From Stenotrophomonas tumulicola (lineage in GTDB: Bacteria; Pseudomonadota; Gammaproteobacteria; Xanthomonadales; Xanthomonadaceae), in NCBI RefSeq assembly GCF_014117215.1, contig NZ_JACGXS010000008.1:1-64000 (forward strand): DNA of 64,000 nucleotides, in the 5' to 3' direction. A program made the translations under genes and the position numbers. The notes under the pieces were generated by a model. It was not told the DNA's origin and ran no database searches. It was given only the letters and a program-made list of their open reading frames with translations. Shown here in pieces: positions 44,772 to 54,140 of the stretch; position 1 is the stretch's first letter, and every line of letters begins with the position of its first letter.

Positions 44772-46373
44772 ATGCAACGACGCGATTTTCTTCGTAACGC
44801 TTCCCTGGCCATGGCGGCCCTTGGCCTGCCCGTGCTGCCTGCGCATGCCGCCAAGGAGCGGCAGGTCGGCCTGCGCCGGCTGGGCCAGCCGCATCCATTC
44901 GATTTCGCCAGCCTGAAGGGACAGGCCCGCGCCCTGGCGGCGGCACCGTACCAGACCCACAAGCGCACGCTGCCGGCACCGGTGGAGGCCCTGGACTGGG
45001 ACCAGTACCAGTCGATCAGTTACCGGCAGGACCACGCCTTGTGGGCGGACCAGCCGGGCAGGTTCCAGGCCAAGTTCTTCCACCTGGGGCTGTACTTCCA
45101 TTCGCCGGTGCGGATGTTCGACGTGGTCGACGGCAAGGCGCAGGAGCTGGCGTACGACGGCGCGGCATTCAACTATGGCAAGAGCGGCATCAAGGGCGGC
45201 CAGTTGCCGGCCGATCTTGGTTTCGCCGGCTTTCGCCTCAACACGCGCAAGGACACCGACCGCGACTTCGCCGCCTTCCTCGGCGCAAGCTATTTCCGCG
45301 CGGTTGGCAAGGAAGGCCAGTATGGCCAGTCTGCACGCGGCCTGGCGATCGATACCGGTACCGGCCAGCCCGAAGAATTCCCGGATTTCATCGCCTACTA
45401 TCTGGAGCAACCGGCATCGGATTCGGACACGCTCATCGTCTATGCGCTGCTGGATTCCCCCAGCGTGGCCGGTGCGTACCGCTTTGCCATCACCAACGGC
45501 GATGTGTTGTTGATGGACATCGACAGCGCGCTGTATCCGCGCAAGGCCATCGAACGGTTGGGCATCGCACCCTGCACCAGCATGTACCAGGTGGGCGAGA
45601 ACGACCGCCGCATGGCATGGGATTGGCGTCCGGAAATCCATGACACCGACGGCCTGTCGATGTGGACCGGCAGCGGCGAATGGATCTGGCGTCCTTTGCT
45701 GAACCCGCGCGACCTGCGCTTCAACATGTTCGTCGATGCCAATCCGCGGGGCTTCGGGCTGCTGCAACGTGACCGCGACTTCGATCATTACCAGGACGAC
45801 GGGGTGTTCTACGAGAAGCGCCCCTGCCTGTGGGTGGAACCGAAGGGCGAGTGGGGCGAAGGGTCGGTGCAGCTGGTGGAGATTCCCACCGTGGACGAAA
45901 CCTTCGACAACATCGTGGCGTTCTGGAACCCGAAGCAGAAACCCCAGCCAGGGCAGGAACTGCTGGTCGGTTACCGGTTGTACTGGGGGGCGCAGCCGCC
46001 CGCGCGCCCGCCGCTGGCGCATTGCGTGGCCAGCCGTACCGGGCTGGGCGGCATCATCGGCAAGAAGCGGGAGTATTTCTCGTGGCGTTTCGCGGTGGAT
46101 TTCGAAGGCGGGGAACTGGCCAGCCTGATCGACCAGGGCGAGGTCGAAGCGGTAGTGGAAACCAGCCGTGGCAAGGTGGAGATCGTGTCCGCGCGCCCAT
46201 TGCGCGAGATCGACGGTTACCGCGCCATGTTCGACCTGGTGCCGCCGGACGACAGCACCGCGCAGATCGACATCCGCCTGTACCTGCGCAGTGGTGGCAG
46301 GACCCTGACCGAAACCTGGCTGTACCAGTACAGCCCGCCGCCGGCAGGCGCCGCGGAACGCACGTTGTACTGA
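44772..46373 (+). CDS. opgD: Glucans biosynthesis protein D, osmoregulated periplasmic glucan (OPG) synthesis
   Basis: 533 residues with a Tat signal (QRRDFLRNASLAMAALGLPV), as known for OpgD, so exported folded. The body matches the MdoG/MdoD family that shapes osmoregulated periplasmic glucans: FDFASLKGQARALAAAPYQ at the start, a beta-sandwich with LYFHSPVRMFDVVDGKAQEL, and YLEQPASDSDTLIVYALLDS. Recent work on the family suggests glucan hydrolase or branching functions. Length is normal. It is monocistronic with a candidate -10 (CATAAT) upstream. A SMAG pair follows. Confidence 0.95.
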   Translation: MQRRDFLRNASLAMAALGLPVLPAHAAKERQVGLRRLGQPHPFDFASLKGQARALAAAPYQTHKRTLPAPVEALDWDQYQSISYRQDHALWADQPGRFQAKFFHLGLYFHSPVRMFDVVDGKAQELAYDGAAFNYGKSGIKGGQLPADLGFAGFRLNTRKDTDRDFAAFLGASYFRAVGKEGQYGQSARGLAIDTGTGQPEEFPDFIAYYLEQPASDSDTLIVYALLDSPSVAGAYRFAITNGDVLLMDIDSALYPRKAIERLGIAPCTSMYQVGENDRRMAWDWRPEIHDTDGLSMWTGSGEWIWRPLLNPRDLRFNMFVDANPRGFGLLQRDRDFDHYQDDGVFYEKRPCLWVEPKGEWGEGSVQLVEIPTVDETFDNIVAFWNPKQKPQPGQELLVGYRLYWGAQPPARPPLAHCVASRTGLGGIIGKKREYFSWRFAVDFEGGELASLIDQGEVEAVVETSRGKVEIVSARPLREIDGYRAMFDLVPPDDSTAQIDIRLYLRSGGRTLTETWLYQYSPPPAGAAERTLY

Positions 46374-46385
46374 GCCACGTGAACG

Positions 46386-46453
46386 GTAGCGCCGCGCCAT
46401 GCCCGGCGGCGTTTGAAGCGCCGCTGCGCTCGCCGAGCATGGCTCGGCGCTAC
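46386..46453. repeat. SMAG (GTAG) palindromic repeat pair
   Basis: GTAGCGCCGCGCCATGCCCG-GC faces GCCGAGCATGGCTCGGCGC-TAC across about 22 bases that include a GC-rich inverted repeat. It lies between the convergent opgD and tdk genes and probably terminates both. Confidence 0.75.
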
Positions 46454-46457
46454 CGGC

Positions 46458-47072
46458 TTAGCCGCCCGCCTGCATCGGTTCGATGCGACCGTCGCCGCGG
46501 GTTATCCTCTTGAACTCGGCACGGCTGACCGACACGTAGCGTTCGTTGCCACCGATCTCTACCTGGGGACCGTCCTGCACGGCATGGCCATGTTCGTCCA
46601 CGCGCACGGTCATGGTGGCCTTCTTGCCACTGTGGCAGATGGTCTTGATCTCCTGCATCTCGTCAGCCCATGCCAACAGGTATTGGCTGCCTTCGAACAG
46701 TTCGCCGCGGAAGTCCGTGCGCAGGCCGTAGCACAGCACCGGGATCCGCAACTGGTCGACCACTTCGCTCAGCTGCCAGACCTGCGCCCGGCTGAGGAAC
46801 TGGGCTTCATCCACCAACACGCAGCCGAGCGGACCGTGCGCGGCAATGTCCGCTTCCACCCGTTGCTGCAGGTCGCTGTCGCGCTCGAACGCGATGCCAT
46901 TGGCCTTCAGGCCGATACGCGAGGCGACCACGCCGCTGCCGGCGCGGTGGTCCAGCCGAGGGGTGAAGATGGCCACCCGCATGCCGCGTTCGCGATAGTT
47001 GTGCGCGCTCTGCAGCAGGGTGGTGGTCTTGCCGGCGTTCATCGCCGAATAATAGAAATAGAGCTTGGCCAT
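46458..47072 (-). CDS. tdk: Thymidine kinase
   Basis: 204-residue type II thymidine kinase phosphorylating thymidine with ATP. The phosphate loop is SAMNAGKTT, the Mg-binding DEAQF is at about residue 88, and the C-terminal lid region [13 protein letters not shown] is present. One zinc-binding pair typical of the longer family is missing: the C-terminal CxxC is not seen, and only scattered cysteines occur. It stands alone, convergent with opgD. The ATG is the first in frame after the 47-base gap to the next gene. Confidence 0.95.
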   Translation of the reverse strand: MAKLYFYYSAMNAGKTTTLLQSAHNYRERGMRVAIFTPRLDHRAGSGVVASRIGLKANGIAFERDSDLQQRVEADIAAHGPLGCVLVDEAQFLSRAQVWQLSEVVDQLRIPVLCYGLRTDFRGELFEGSQYLLAWADEMQEIKTICHSGKKATMTVRVDEHGHAVQDGPQVEIGGNERYVSVSRAEFKRITRGDGRIEPMQAGG

Positions 47073-47101
47073 CGATGGATTCTAGCCGCTCACGCCCAGC
47101 T

Positions 47102-47821
47102 TCAGTCGCCGGGGGCCGCCTTGGGCACGCCCACGTCCACCATCGCGCGGTTGCCTGCCTCCAGTTGCTGGCCCTGCCACTTCCAGTACGCCTCCGGTTC
47201 CCAGAGGTGGGGGGCGTAGTAGGCCTCGGGCAGTACCTTGACCATCTGCCCGTTGTAACGAACCTGCATCACGGTGGACCCCAGCGCGCCGGTGCGGCTG
47301 CCGGTCATTTCGCCCATGTTGCGGCGCATGGTGCGTTCCTGGCGAAGCTTGGCGACCGGATCGCCGTATTGCTCATACAGTGCCCGTCCTTCGCTGACCG
47401 CGCGCTTGCGCTCGCTCTCGTCCAGGCCTGCCCAGTACTGCTCCCGGCGCACCACCAGCCACTGCGTGCCGCGTTCGGCGGCCAGGTCCATCCAGGCATA
47501 GCCCAGTGCACGGTCAGCTGGCCCGCCCTTGCCATTCCACAGCAGTTCGGCCATCAATGCCTGCGACAGCTTGTCCGCATGCTGGGCGCCAAGCCGGAAG
47601 TAGCGCCGTGCATCTTCCAGCTGCCTGCGTTCCACCGCCTCCAGCCCGAGCTGCCGGAAGCGAAGATCGGGATGTGCCTTGAGGAACGCCGGGGAGCTGA
47701 CCACGGCATGTTCCTGCAGTGACATCGGCGTAACGTCCCCCGCCCAGGCCTGTGGCACGCCGGCTGTCGCCAGCAGAACCGTCAACAGGGCCGCGCGGGC
47801 CGCTTTTGTGTTCAGGTTCAT
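47102..47821 (-). CDS. Exported hypothetical protein with Sel1/TPR-like segment
   Basis: 239 residues beginning with a signal peptide (LLTVLLATAGVPQAWAG). The central part, ARRYFRLGAQHADKLSQALM and ALGYAWMDLAAERGTQWLV, resembles a degenerate pair of Sel1-type repeats. The rest is rich in Trp, Tyr and Gln. I do not recognise a family or function. It is followed by tdk on the same strand 29 bases downstream but is not a known functional neighbour. Confidence 0.8.
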   Translation of the reverse strand: MNLNTKAARAALLTVLLATAGVPQAWAGDVTPMSLQEHAVVSSPAFLKAHPDLRFRQLGLEAVERRQLEDARRYFRLGAQHADKLSQALMAELLWNGKGGPADRALGYAWMDLAAERGTQWLVVRREQYWAGLDESERKRAVSEGRALYEQYGDPVAKLRQERTMRRNMGEMTGSRTGALGSTVMQVRYNGQMVKVLPEAYYAPHLWEPEAYWKWQGQQLEAGNRAMVDVGVPKAAPGD

Positions 47822-47923
47822 GGATCACTTCCTGTGTTTCCGTGGAGGCTGCCACTATCCCATTCCGCCAAGGGAGGCGCCACCTGCCGGAGGTCAGGGT
47901 CGGCCCGCTACAATCACCCGCAC

Positions 47924-49900
47924 ATGCACGGTCTCAACCCCCCCCAAAGCGCAGCAGTGCTGCACATCGAAGGTCCCCTGCTGGTGCTGGCTGGTGCAGG
48001 CAGCGGCAAGACGCGGGTGATCGTCGAGAAGATCGCCCACCTGATCGGCTGCGGCCGCTATCCCGCGCGCCGCATCGCCGCCATCACCTTCACCAACAAG
48101 TCGGCCAAGGAAATGCGTGAGCGCGTGGCCAGGCGCCTGCGCGACCAGGATGCCGCCGAAGTCACCATCTGCACCTTCCATGCGCTGGGGCTGAAATTCC
48201 TGCAGATCGAGCATGCCGCTGTCGGATTGAAGCGTGGCTTCTCCATTTTCGACGCCGACGACAGCAATGCGCAGGTCAAGGACCTGATGCATGGCGCCAA
48301 GCCCGACGACATCGAAGACGTGAAGAACCTGATCTCGCGTGCCAAGAATGCCGGGCTGTCACCGGAGCAGGCGATGCGCGCCGCGCGCAGCAACCGTGAA
48401 AAAGAGGCTGCCAGTGTCTACGAGCGTTACCAGCTGCGCTTGACCGCGTTCAACGCAGTGGATTTCGACGACCTGATCCGCCTTCCGGTGCAGGTGCTGG
48501 AAGAGAACCCTGAGATTGCCGTGGCCTGGCGCGAGCGCATCGGCTACCTGCTGGTGGACGAGTGCCAGGATACCAATGATGCGCAGTACCGGCTGTTGAA
48601 ACAGCTGGCCGGCGAGCGCGGAAACTTCACCTGCGTGGGCGACGATGACCAGTCCATCTATGCCTGGCGTGGCGCCAACCCGGAAAACCTGCAGCAGATG
48701 GCGCGCGATTATCCCGCGCTGCAGATCATCAAGCTGGAGCAGAATTACCGCTGCTCCAACCGCGTGTTGCGTGCAGCCAACGCACTGATCGCCAACAATC
48801 CGCACGAGCACCTGAAGAAGCTGTGGAGCGACCAGGCCGATGGCGAGCGCATCCGCGTCTGGGAATGCCGCAACAGCGACCACGAAGCGGAGAAGGTGGC
48901 CGCCGAGATCGCCTTCATCGCGCAGGCCAGGCAGGTGCCGTGGGGTGATTTCTGCATCCTGTTCCGCGGTAATTTCCAGTCGCGGCCATTGGAAAAGGCA
49001 CTGCAGCTGGCCCGCGTTCCTTACCATCTGTCCGGCGGCACGGTGTTCCTGGAACGGCAGGAGGTGAAGGACACCCTTGCCTGGCTGCGGCTGCTGGTGA
49101 ACCCGGACGACGACACCGCCTTCATGCGTGCGGTGCAGGCACCCAAGCGCGATGTCGGTGCCGGCACCCTGGCCAAGCTGGCCGAACTGGCTTCGGAGAA
49201 AGACATGCCGATGGCGCAGGCGGCCGAAGCCATCGGCGCGCTGCAACAGCTGGCACCGCGGGCGGCCAACAGCCTGGCGCGCTTCACCGACATCCTGCGT
49301 GACCTGCGTGCGCAGACCCGTGAGATTTCCTCCGGCGACATGATCCGCAAGGTGGCCAAGGATTCTGGATTGCTCAGTGAACTGCGCCAGCAGGCCAAGG
49401 AAGAAGCCAGCTACCAGCGCCGTGCCGGCAACATCGAAGAGCTGGCGCAATGGTTCGAGGGCGGCCCGCGCGGCGCCACCGCCGCTGACCTGGCTGGCCA
49501 GCTCGCGCTGCTGTCGCGCAACGACAAGGACGACGGCGGCAACCAGGTCCGGATGATGACCCTGCACGCTTCCAAGGGGCTGGAGTTCCCCTATGTCTTC
49601 ATCGTCGGCTGCGAGGACGGCGTGCTGCCGCACCAGGTCAGCCTGGACGAAGGCACCCTGCAGGAAGAGCGTCGCCTGTTGTACGTGGGCATCACCCGCG
49701 CCAAGGTGCAGCTGTGGATGAGCCACAGCAAGCTGACCCGCAAGTTTGGCGAGCATGTCCGGCTGAAACCCAGCAGGTTCTTCGAAGAGCTGCCAGCCGA
49801 AGAGCTGCAGCGCGACGGCGCCGACCCGGTCGCCGACGCGGCACGCAAGAAAGAGCGGGCAACGGCCGGGTTGGCCGCGATCGAGGCCTTGTTCGACTGA
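47924..49900 (+). CDS. rep: ATP-dependent DNA helicase Rep
   Basis: 658-residue SF1A helicase of the UvrD/Rep group, moving 3'-5' on single-stranded DNA and aiding replication restart. Motifs in order: Q-motif MHGLNPPQ, Walker A AGAGSGKT (residues about 24-31), Ia AAITFTNKSAKEM, II VDECQDTN, III DDQSIYAWRG, IV NYRC, V TLHASKGLEF and VI VGITRAK. Length suits Rep. The chosen ATG starts at the Q-motif; a 30-codon-longer frame was rejected. The gene stands between an exported hypothetical protein and a GNAT gene. Confidence 0.96.
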   Translation: MHGLNPPQSAAVLHIEGPLLVLAGAGSGKTRVIVEKIAHLIGCGRYPARRIAAITFTNKSAKEMRERVARRLRDQDAAEVTICTFHALGLKFLQIEHAAVGLKRGFSIFDADDSNAQVKDLMHGAKPDDIEDVKNLISRAKNAGLSPEQAMRAARSNREKEAASVYERYQLRLTAFNAVDFDDLIRLPVQVLEENPEIAVAWRERIGYLLVDECQDTNDAQYRLLKQLAGERGNFTCVGDDDQSIYAWRGANPENLQQMARDYPALQIIKLEQNYRCSNRVLRAANALIANNPHEHLKKLWSDQADGERIRVWECRNSDHEAEKVAAEIAFIAQARQVPWGDFCILFRGNFQSRPLEKALQLARVPYHLSGGTVFLERQEVKDTLAWLRLLVNPDDDTAFMRAVQAPKRDVGAGTLAKLAELASEKDMPMAQAAEAIGALQQLAPRAANSLARFTDILRDLRAQTREISSGDMIRKVAKDSGLLSELRQQAKEEASYQRRAGNIEELAQWFEGGPRGATAADLAGQLALLSRNDKDDGGNQVRMMTLHASKGLEFPYVFIVGCEDGVLPHQVSLDEGTLQEERRLLYVGITRAKVQLWMSHSKLTRKFGEHVRLKPSRFFEELPAEELQRDGADPVADAARKKERATAGLAAIEALFD

Positions 49901-49940
49901 GTTGGAGATGATCCCGCCCCCGCCCCATCTGGCCACCTGC

Positions 49941-50462
49941 ATGTTGATTGAAAGCGAACGCCTGCGGCTGCGGCCGATCGAACCCCTGCGCGATGCCGAT
50001 GACATGTTGGCGCTGCTGAACGACCCCGGCTTCCTGCGTTTCATCGGCGATCGTGGCATCCGCACGCCTGAACAGGCGCGTGATTACATCGCCGTGCGCG
50101 TCCTGCCCAGCTATGCGCTGCATGGTTATGGCATGTACGCGGTGGAACGGCGCAGCGACGGAGCATGGCTGGGCAATGCCGGCCTGGTACGTCGCGATGG
50201 CTTGCCTGGCCCGGATATCGGCTATGCGCTGCTGGCCGGCCATGTTGGACAAGGCTACGCCAGCGAGGCGGCGCGGGCGGTGCTGGATCACGCGCGCGCT
50301 GGGTTGGGGCTGAAGGACCTGTACGGCATCATCGACCCGGACAACCTGGCGTCGGCGGCCATCCTGCGTGGATTGGGAATGGAACAGCGCGGCCTGGTCC
50401 AGCTACCCGGAAACGAGCAATGGGTGACCTTGTTTGCCATGCCGGGCGCGGCACCCACCTGA
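49941..50462 (+). CDS. GNAT family N-acetyltransferase (RimJ/RimL-like)
   Basis: 173 residues. The acetyltransferase fold is visible in SERLRLRPIEPLRDAD at the start, YAVERRSDGAWLGNAGL (beta strands), the acetyl-CoA motif GYALLAGHVGQGYASEAARA and LKDLYGIIDPDNLASAAIL. It resembles ribosomal-protein or small-molecule N-acetyltransferases; the substrate is unknown. Start uncertain: ATG at 49908 lies almost on the rep stop with no spaced Shine-Dalgarno; ATG at 49941 matches the domain edge and was used. It may be cotranscribed with rep. Confidence 0.85.
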   Translation: MLIESERLRLRPIEPLRDADDMLALLNDPGFLRFIGDRGIRTPEQARDYIAVRVLPSYALHGYGMYAVERRSDGAWLGNAGLVRRDGLPGPDIGYALLAGHVGQGYASEAARAVLDHARAGLGLKDLYGIIDPDNLASAAILRGLGMEQRGLVQLPGNEQWVTLFAMPGAAPT

Positions 50463-50475
50463 TCCCTGCGGGCAG

Positions 50476-50498
50476 GTAGCGCCGGGCCGTGCTCGGCG
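50476..50498 (+). repeat. SMAG (GTAG) palindromic repeat, single
   Basis: GTAGCGCCGGGCCGTGCTCG-GCG, with one imperfect arm, 13 bases after the stop of the GNAT gene. Confidence 0.65.
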
Positions 50499-50515
50499 AG
50501 GCCACGCATGGTTCG

Positions 50516-50587
50516 GTAGAGCGGGTCCATGACCCGCTGGATCCGCCAGGATCGGGTCGAGCACAGCGGGTCATGGACCCGCTCTAC
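50516..50587. repeat. SMAG-like pair with a different core (AGCGGGTCCATGACCCGCT)
   Basis: GTAGAGCGGGTCCATGACCC-GCT faces AGCGGGTCATGGACCCGCTC-TAC. The GTAG ends and size match the other elements but the core is different (GAGCGGGTC rather than GCGCCGGGC), so it represents another subfamily. Found between the GNAT gene and the convergent YceH-type gene. Confidence 0.7.
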
Positions 50588-50606
50588 CGAGCCGGTTCCG
50601 GGCTGC

Positions 50607-51263
50607 TCAGGCGTCGCGCAATGCGGCCAGCTGTGCCTGCAGCCCGGCAACGGTGGCCTCCAACCGGGCCACACGCTCAGCCAGCCCGGGATCGCTGCTG
50701 GCACCCCCGGCGGGGTCGGACGATACGAACTTCGCCGCCAGCGCAGCCCCATCCACGTCACCGCACAGCAGGTGCATGTAGCGATCCTCGCGCTGTCCAC
50801 CGGCACGCGGCAGTACGACGACCAGCTCGCGCTGCTGCAGGCGTTCGATGGCATGCCGCGCCTCCTCGGCATCGACGAACCGATGCAGCCGCTCGCTGCG
50901 CGTCACCAGCTCGCCCAGCGTCTGCGGGCCGCGCAGCAACAGCGACGCCAGCAGCACGGTCTGCTGCCGGGTCAGGTCCAGCGCCGCCTGCAGGCGGTGT
51001 TCATAACGATCGGCACGTGAAGAAAAGTGCTGGCGGGCCAGGCCCAGGCTTTCCAGCTGGCGCAATGCATGCTGCACGCCGCCGGCATCGAGGTTCATCA
51101 GCGGCTCGCGCGCGGTCTTCTGGTTGGCGGCCGACTGCGCTGCGTTGACGGTCAATGGATAGGTATCCGGCGTGGTCGCTTCCTTCTCGACCAGGCAACC
51201 CAGCAGGCGCGCCTGTGCGGCATCCAGCAACGGGCGGGCGGGCGTATCAGCGCTATCGGTCAT
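50607..51263 (-). CDS. DUF480/YceH family protein
   Basis: 218 residues of the YceH type. [22 protein letters not shown] is the conserved N-terminal region, repeated in plan by [20 protein letters not shown], two winged-helix units. A C-terminal coiled segment ([20 protein letters not shown]) may mediate oligomerisation. Function is unknown. Start at 51263 (MTDSAD) matches the family; the longer frame to 51566 overlaps the next gene. Divergent from the e(P4)-type phosphatase gene. Confidence 0.9.
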   Translation of the reverse strand: MTDSADTPARPLLDAAQARLLGCLVEKEATTPDTYPLTVNAAQSAANQKTAREPLMNLDAGGVQHALRQLESLGLARQHFSSRADRYEHRLQAALDLTRQQTVLLASLLLRGPQTLGELVTRSERLHRFVDAEEARHAIERLQQRELVVVLPRAGGQREDRYMHLLCGDVDGAALAAKFVSSDPAGGASSDPGLAERVARLEATVAGLQAQLAALRDA

Positions 51264-51363
51264 GGCGAGCTCCGGGAACAGGGTGGTGCGACCGCCAAGG
51301 ATAGCCGCTGCCGCTGGCATCTTTCCCGCTAAAATGGCCCGATATCTGTTGCCGGTGAATGCC

Positions 51364-52275
51364 ATGCGTCGAACCTCCGCCCTGTCCCTGACCCTGCTCG
51401 CCACCGCCGTGTTCGGCCTGTCCGCGTGCAAGCGCGTGGACGCGCCGGCACAGCCGGCGGATGCCGGGGCCGCCGCATCGGCCACTGCAGCCCCGGACGC
51501 CAGCGCCAACGACAACCTCAATGCCGTGCTGTGGGTGCAGCGTGCGCAGGAATACAAGGCGATCACCGAGCAGACCTACCGCGCTGCCGCCGATCGCCTG
51601 GATGCCGCACTCAAGGAGGCGAACTGGGACGCACTTGTGCCGGAGGAGCGCGGCAACGACGCCAAGGGCCTGAAGCCGGCCGTGGTGCTGGACCTGGACG
51701 AGACCGTGCTGGACAACTCGCCCTACCAGGCGCGCCTGGTGCGTGACGGGGGCGAATACGACGAGATGAGCTGGGACCAGTGGGTGGCTGAGAAGAAGGC
51801 CAGGGCCATTCCCGGCGTGGTCGATTTCGCCAAGGCCGCCAACGCCAAGGGCGTGACCCTGCTGTACATCTCCAACCGCGCCGTGCACCTGAAGGACGCG
51901 ACCCTGGCCAACCTGCGTGCCGAAGGCCTGCCGGTGGCTGACGACAGCGTCTTCCTCGGACTGGGAACGGTGGTCCCGGGTTGCGAGCAGGCCGGCAGCG
52001 AAAAGAACTGCCGCCGCCGCCTGGCTGGGCAGAAGTACCGTGTGCTGATGCAGTTTGGCGACCAGCTGGGCGACTTCGTGGAAGTCACCGCGAACACCAA
52101 TGAAAGCCGCGACGCCCTGCTGCAGCAGTACCACGACTGGTTCGGCGAGCGCTGGTGGATGCTGCCGAACCCGACCTATGGCGGCTTCGAGCCGGCACAG
52201 TTCAACAACGACTACTCCCAGCCGCGCCAGGCCCGCCACGACGCCAAGCGTGCCGCGCTGGACTACGCGCCGTGA
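51364..52275 (+). CDS. 5'-nucleotidase/acid phosphatase, lipoprotein e(P4) type
   Basis: 303 residues with a lipoprotein signal ([16 protein letters not shown]). The HAD-type catalytic motif [13 protein letters not shown] is at about residue 108, followed by [14 protein letters not shown] and [10 protein letters not shown], as in class C acid phosphatases of the e(P4)/Hel family that dephosphorylate nucleotides or NMN at the outer membrane. The pyrF GTG start overlaps its stop by four bases (GTGA), so the two genes are coupled. Start at 51364 (MRRTSALS) begins the lipoprotein signal. Confidence 0.92.
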   Translation: MRRTSALSLTLLATAVFGLSACKRVDAPAQPADAGAAASATAAPDASANDNLNAVLWVQRAQEYKAITEQTYRAAADRLDAALKEANWDALVPEERGNDAKGLKPAVVLDLDETVLDNSPYQARLVRDGGEYDEMSWDQWVAEKKARAIPGVVDFAKAANAKGVTLLYISNRAVHLKDATLANLRAEGLPVADDSVFLGLGTVVPGCEQAGSEKNCRRRLAGQKYRVLMQFGDQLGDFVEVTANTNESRDALLQQYHDWFGERWWMLPNPTYGGFEPAQFNNDYSQPRQARHDAKRAALDYAP

Positions 52276-52994
52276 GCCGCGGTCCGCTGCCGCTGCGCGA
52301 CGACGAGCGCCTGATCTTCGCCCTGGACGTGCCTGATCGCCTGCAGGCGCTGGAGTGGGTGGACCGCCTCGGTGACAGCGTGTCGTTCTACAAGATCGGC
52401 ATGGAGCTGCTGGCGTCCGGGGAGTATTTCCAGGTCCTCGACGCGTTGGCCCGCCGTGACAAGCGGGTATTCGTCGATCTCAAGTTCTTCGACATCCCGG
52501 CCACGGCGGCAGCGGTGATCAGGCGGCTGTCGCAGTGGCCGGTCAGCTACTGCACCATCCATGGCTGGCACCCGGCGATGATGGAAGCCTGTGCCGCCGT
52601 GGCCGGCGGCGACATGCGCCTGCTGGCGGTGACGGTATTGACCTCGATGGGGCGCGAAGACCTGGCTGGCATGGGCATCGACCGTGAACCGGTGGAGGTG
52701 GTGGTCGAGCGCGCGCTGGCCGCAAAGGCTGCCGGTGTCGATGGGGTCATTGCTTCCGGGCAGGAGGCCGGGCCGATCCGTGCCGCCATCGGTCCCGGGT
52801 TCTCCATCGTCTGTCCTGGCATCCGTCCTGGTGGTCCGGTGGGTGATGACCAGAAGCGCACGGTCGGGGTCGCCCAGGCGTTCATCGACGGCGCCGATGC
52901 CATCGTGGTGGGACGTCCGATCCGCCTGGCTTCCGATCCGCAGGCGGCCGCCCGGAACATCCAGCAGGAAATCCGCGCGGCCCTGCCTGGCTGA
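52272..52994 (+). CDS. pyrF: Orotidine 5'-phosphate decarboxylase
   Basis: 240-residue TIM-barrel enzyme converting OMP to UMP in pyrimidine synthesis. Landmarks are [34 protein letters not shown] with the catalytic Asp-Lys-Asp array, IVCPGIRP and AIVVGRPI. It begins with GTG overlapping the stop of the preceding phosphatase gene; an upstream ATG in this frame lies deep inside that gene and is not used. Length is typical. Confidence 0.96.
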   Translation: MSRGPLPLRDDERLIFALDVPDRLQALEWVDRLGDSVSFYKIGMELLASGEYFQVLDALARRDKRVFVDLKFFDIPATAAAVIRRLSQWPVSYCTIHGWHPAMMEACAAVAGGDMRLLAVTVLTSMGREDLAGMGIDREPVEVVVERALAAKAAGVDGVIASGQEAGPIRAAIGPGFSIVCPGIRPGGPVGDDQKRTVGVAQAFIDGADAIVVGRPIRLASDPQAAARNIQQEIRAALPG

Positions 52995-53018
52995 CGTCGC
53001 CGGGCGTGCTGGGGCAGG

Positions 53019-53840
53019 TCACCTGCCGTCCCACACGCGGTGGATGAAGTCATCTATCTCCGCTGCCGCCAGCCGCGCGTAGACGCCCGGCGACCCCTCG
53101 CGCGCGCAACCGGCTCCCCAGCTGACCACGCCCAGCTGGAACCAGCCGCCGTCCGCCGCGGCAATGAACAGGGGGCCACCGGAATCGCCCTGGCAGGAAT
53201 CCTTGCCCGCGCGACTGGCACACATCTCCAGTTGCGGGTGGACCGTGAACCGCCCGGCGTACTGGCGTCGGCACTCGGCAGTGGTGATGAAAGGCACCTG
53301 CACTTCCTGCATCCGGGCCGGGCCGGTGCCTCCTTCACGCGGCGCGCCCCAGCCTGCCACGGTCAACAGGCGTCCCCCCTGTTCGTATCCGGCACCCTCG
53401 CTGCGCGCCAGGCGGATCGGCCTGATGCCTTGCACAGGTTCGGCCAGGCGGAGTAGTGCCGCATCGGCTTTGTCGGAGGATGCATAACGGGGGTGGATAT
53501 GGACTTCCGCCACGTTGATCGATTGTCCGCTGCCGTCATTCAGTCGGGTCTGCCCGGTCCGCACGGCGTAACGGCCGGGCTGGTTGTCGACGCAATGGGC
53601 GGCGGTGAGCACCCACGACGGAGAGATCAGCGTGCCGCCGCAGAAATGGTTTTTCAACGGACTGCCGGCCCCGCGGTGCTGCAGGCTCACCAGGAAGGGG
53701 TACTTCCCATCGGGGACGTCGGTCCCACCGACGATGGTAGGGTGAACCGGCGGCGGATCGCTCGCGGGGGCGGCATGGACGGCGGTACTGCATAGGGTGG
53801 CCAGAATGGTGGCCAAGGCAAGGGATGGACAGGCCTGCAT
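53019..53840 (-). CDS. Secreted trypsin-like serine protease
   Basis: 273 residues with signal peptide (LALATILATLCSTAVHAAP) and propeptide-like region up to the S1 family start IVGG. The triad appears as LTAAHC (His), SSDKADAALLRL (Asp) and SCQGDSGGPL (Ser), with three probable disulfides. It is a secreted chymotrypsin-fold protease. The start at 53840 opens the signal peptide. A Clp/CRP-like site, TGTGATGAATTTCACG, lies 68 bases upstream, consistent with Clp control of secreted enzymes in this family. Confidence 0.93.
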   Translation of the reverse strand: MQACPSLALATILATLCSTAVHAAPASDPPPVHPTIVGGTDVPDGKYPFLVSLQHRGAGSPLKNHFCGGTLISPSWVLTAAHCVDNQPGRYAVRTGQTRLNDGSGQSINVAEVHIHPRYASSDKADAALLRLAEPVQGIRPIRLARSEGAGYEQGGRLLTVAGWGAPREGGTGPARMQEVQVPFITTAECRRQYAGRFTVHPQLEMCASRAGKDSCQGDSGGPLFIAAADGGWFQLGVVSWGAGCAREGSPGVYARLAAAEIDDFIHRVWDGR

Positions 53841-54140
53841 GATCGATCTCCATGGGGCCGACGGCGTGCCGGCCACTGCATCTCAATTCCAGTGGCGGCA
53901 ACAAAAATGTGATGAATTTCACGATCATTGATCGGTCAAGAACCAACCTACAGTCGTCTTGGGCATTGCCTGACTTTCTGATTTTCTGACACCAGCGCTG
54001 TGGAAGATGCGCTGCTCATTCTGTGATTCTTTGTGATTCAATGGTTTGCAACGACAAAGGCGGGGCATTCGCGCTCCTGTCTTGCTGCCGCCAACATTGA
54101 CCCGTCAAGATGCAGGCCGGTCTGGGGAGTCCGCACAACC
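53841..54140. other. 300-base AT-richer intergenic region between divergent genes
   Basis: Shared control region of the minus-strand protease and the plus-strand lipoprotein gene. It holds the Clp/CRP-like site at 53908-53923 and a direct repeat TGTGATTC-TTTGTGATTC near 54020-54040. No gene, terminator or SMAG element was found in it. Confidence 0.6.
53908..53923 (-). promoter_or_regulatory. Clp/CRP-like binding site upstream of the secreted protease
   Basis: TGTGA-TGAATT-TCACG, matching the CRP/Clp consensus TGTGA-N6-TCACA at nine of ten specified bases. It lies 68-83 bases upstream of the protease ATG. Clp, the Xanthomonadaceae CRP homologue, activates genes for extracellular enzymes and is inhibited by cyclic di-GMP. 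Confidence 0.55.

Noticed and set aside
54020-54040. TGTGATTC-TTTGTGATTC as a second Clp site
   Set aside because: It is a direct, not inverted, repeat and lacks the TCACA half, so it was only noted as a possible other regulator site.
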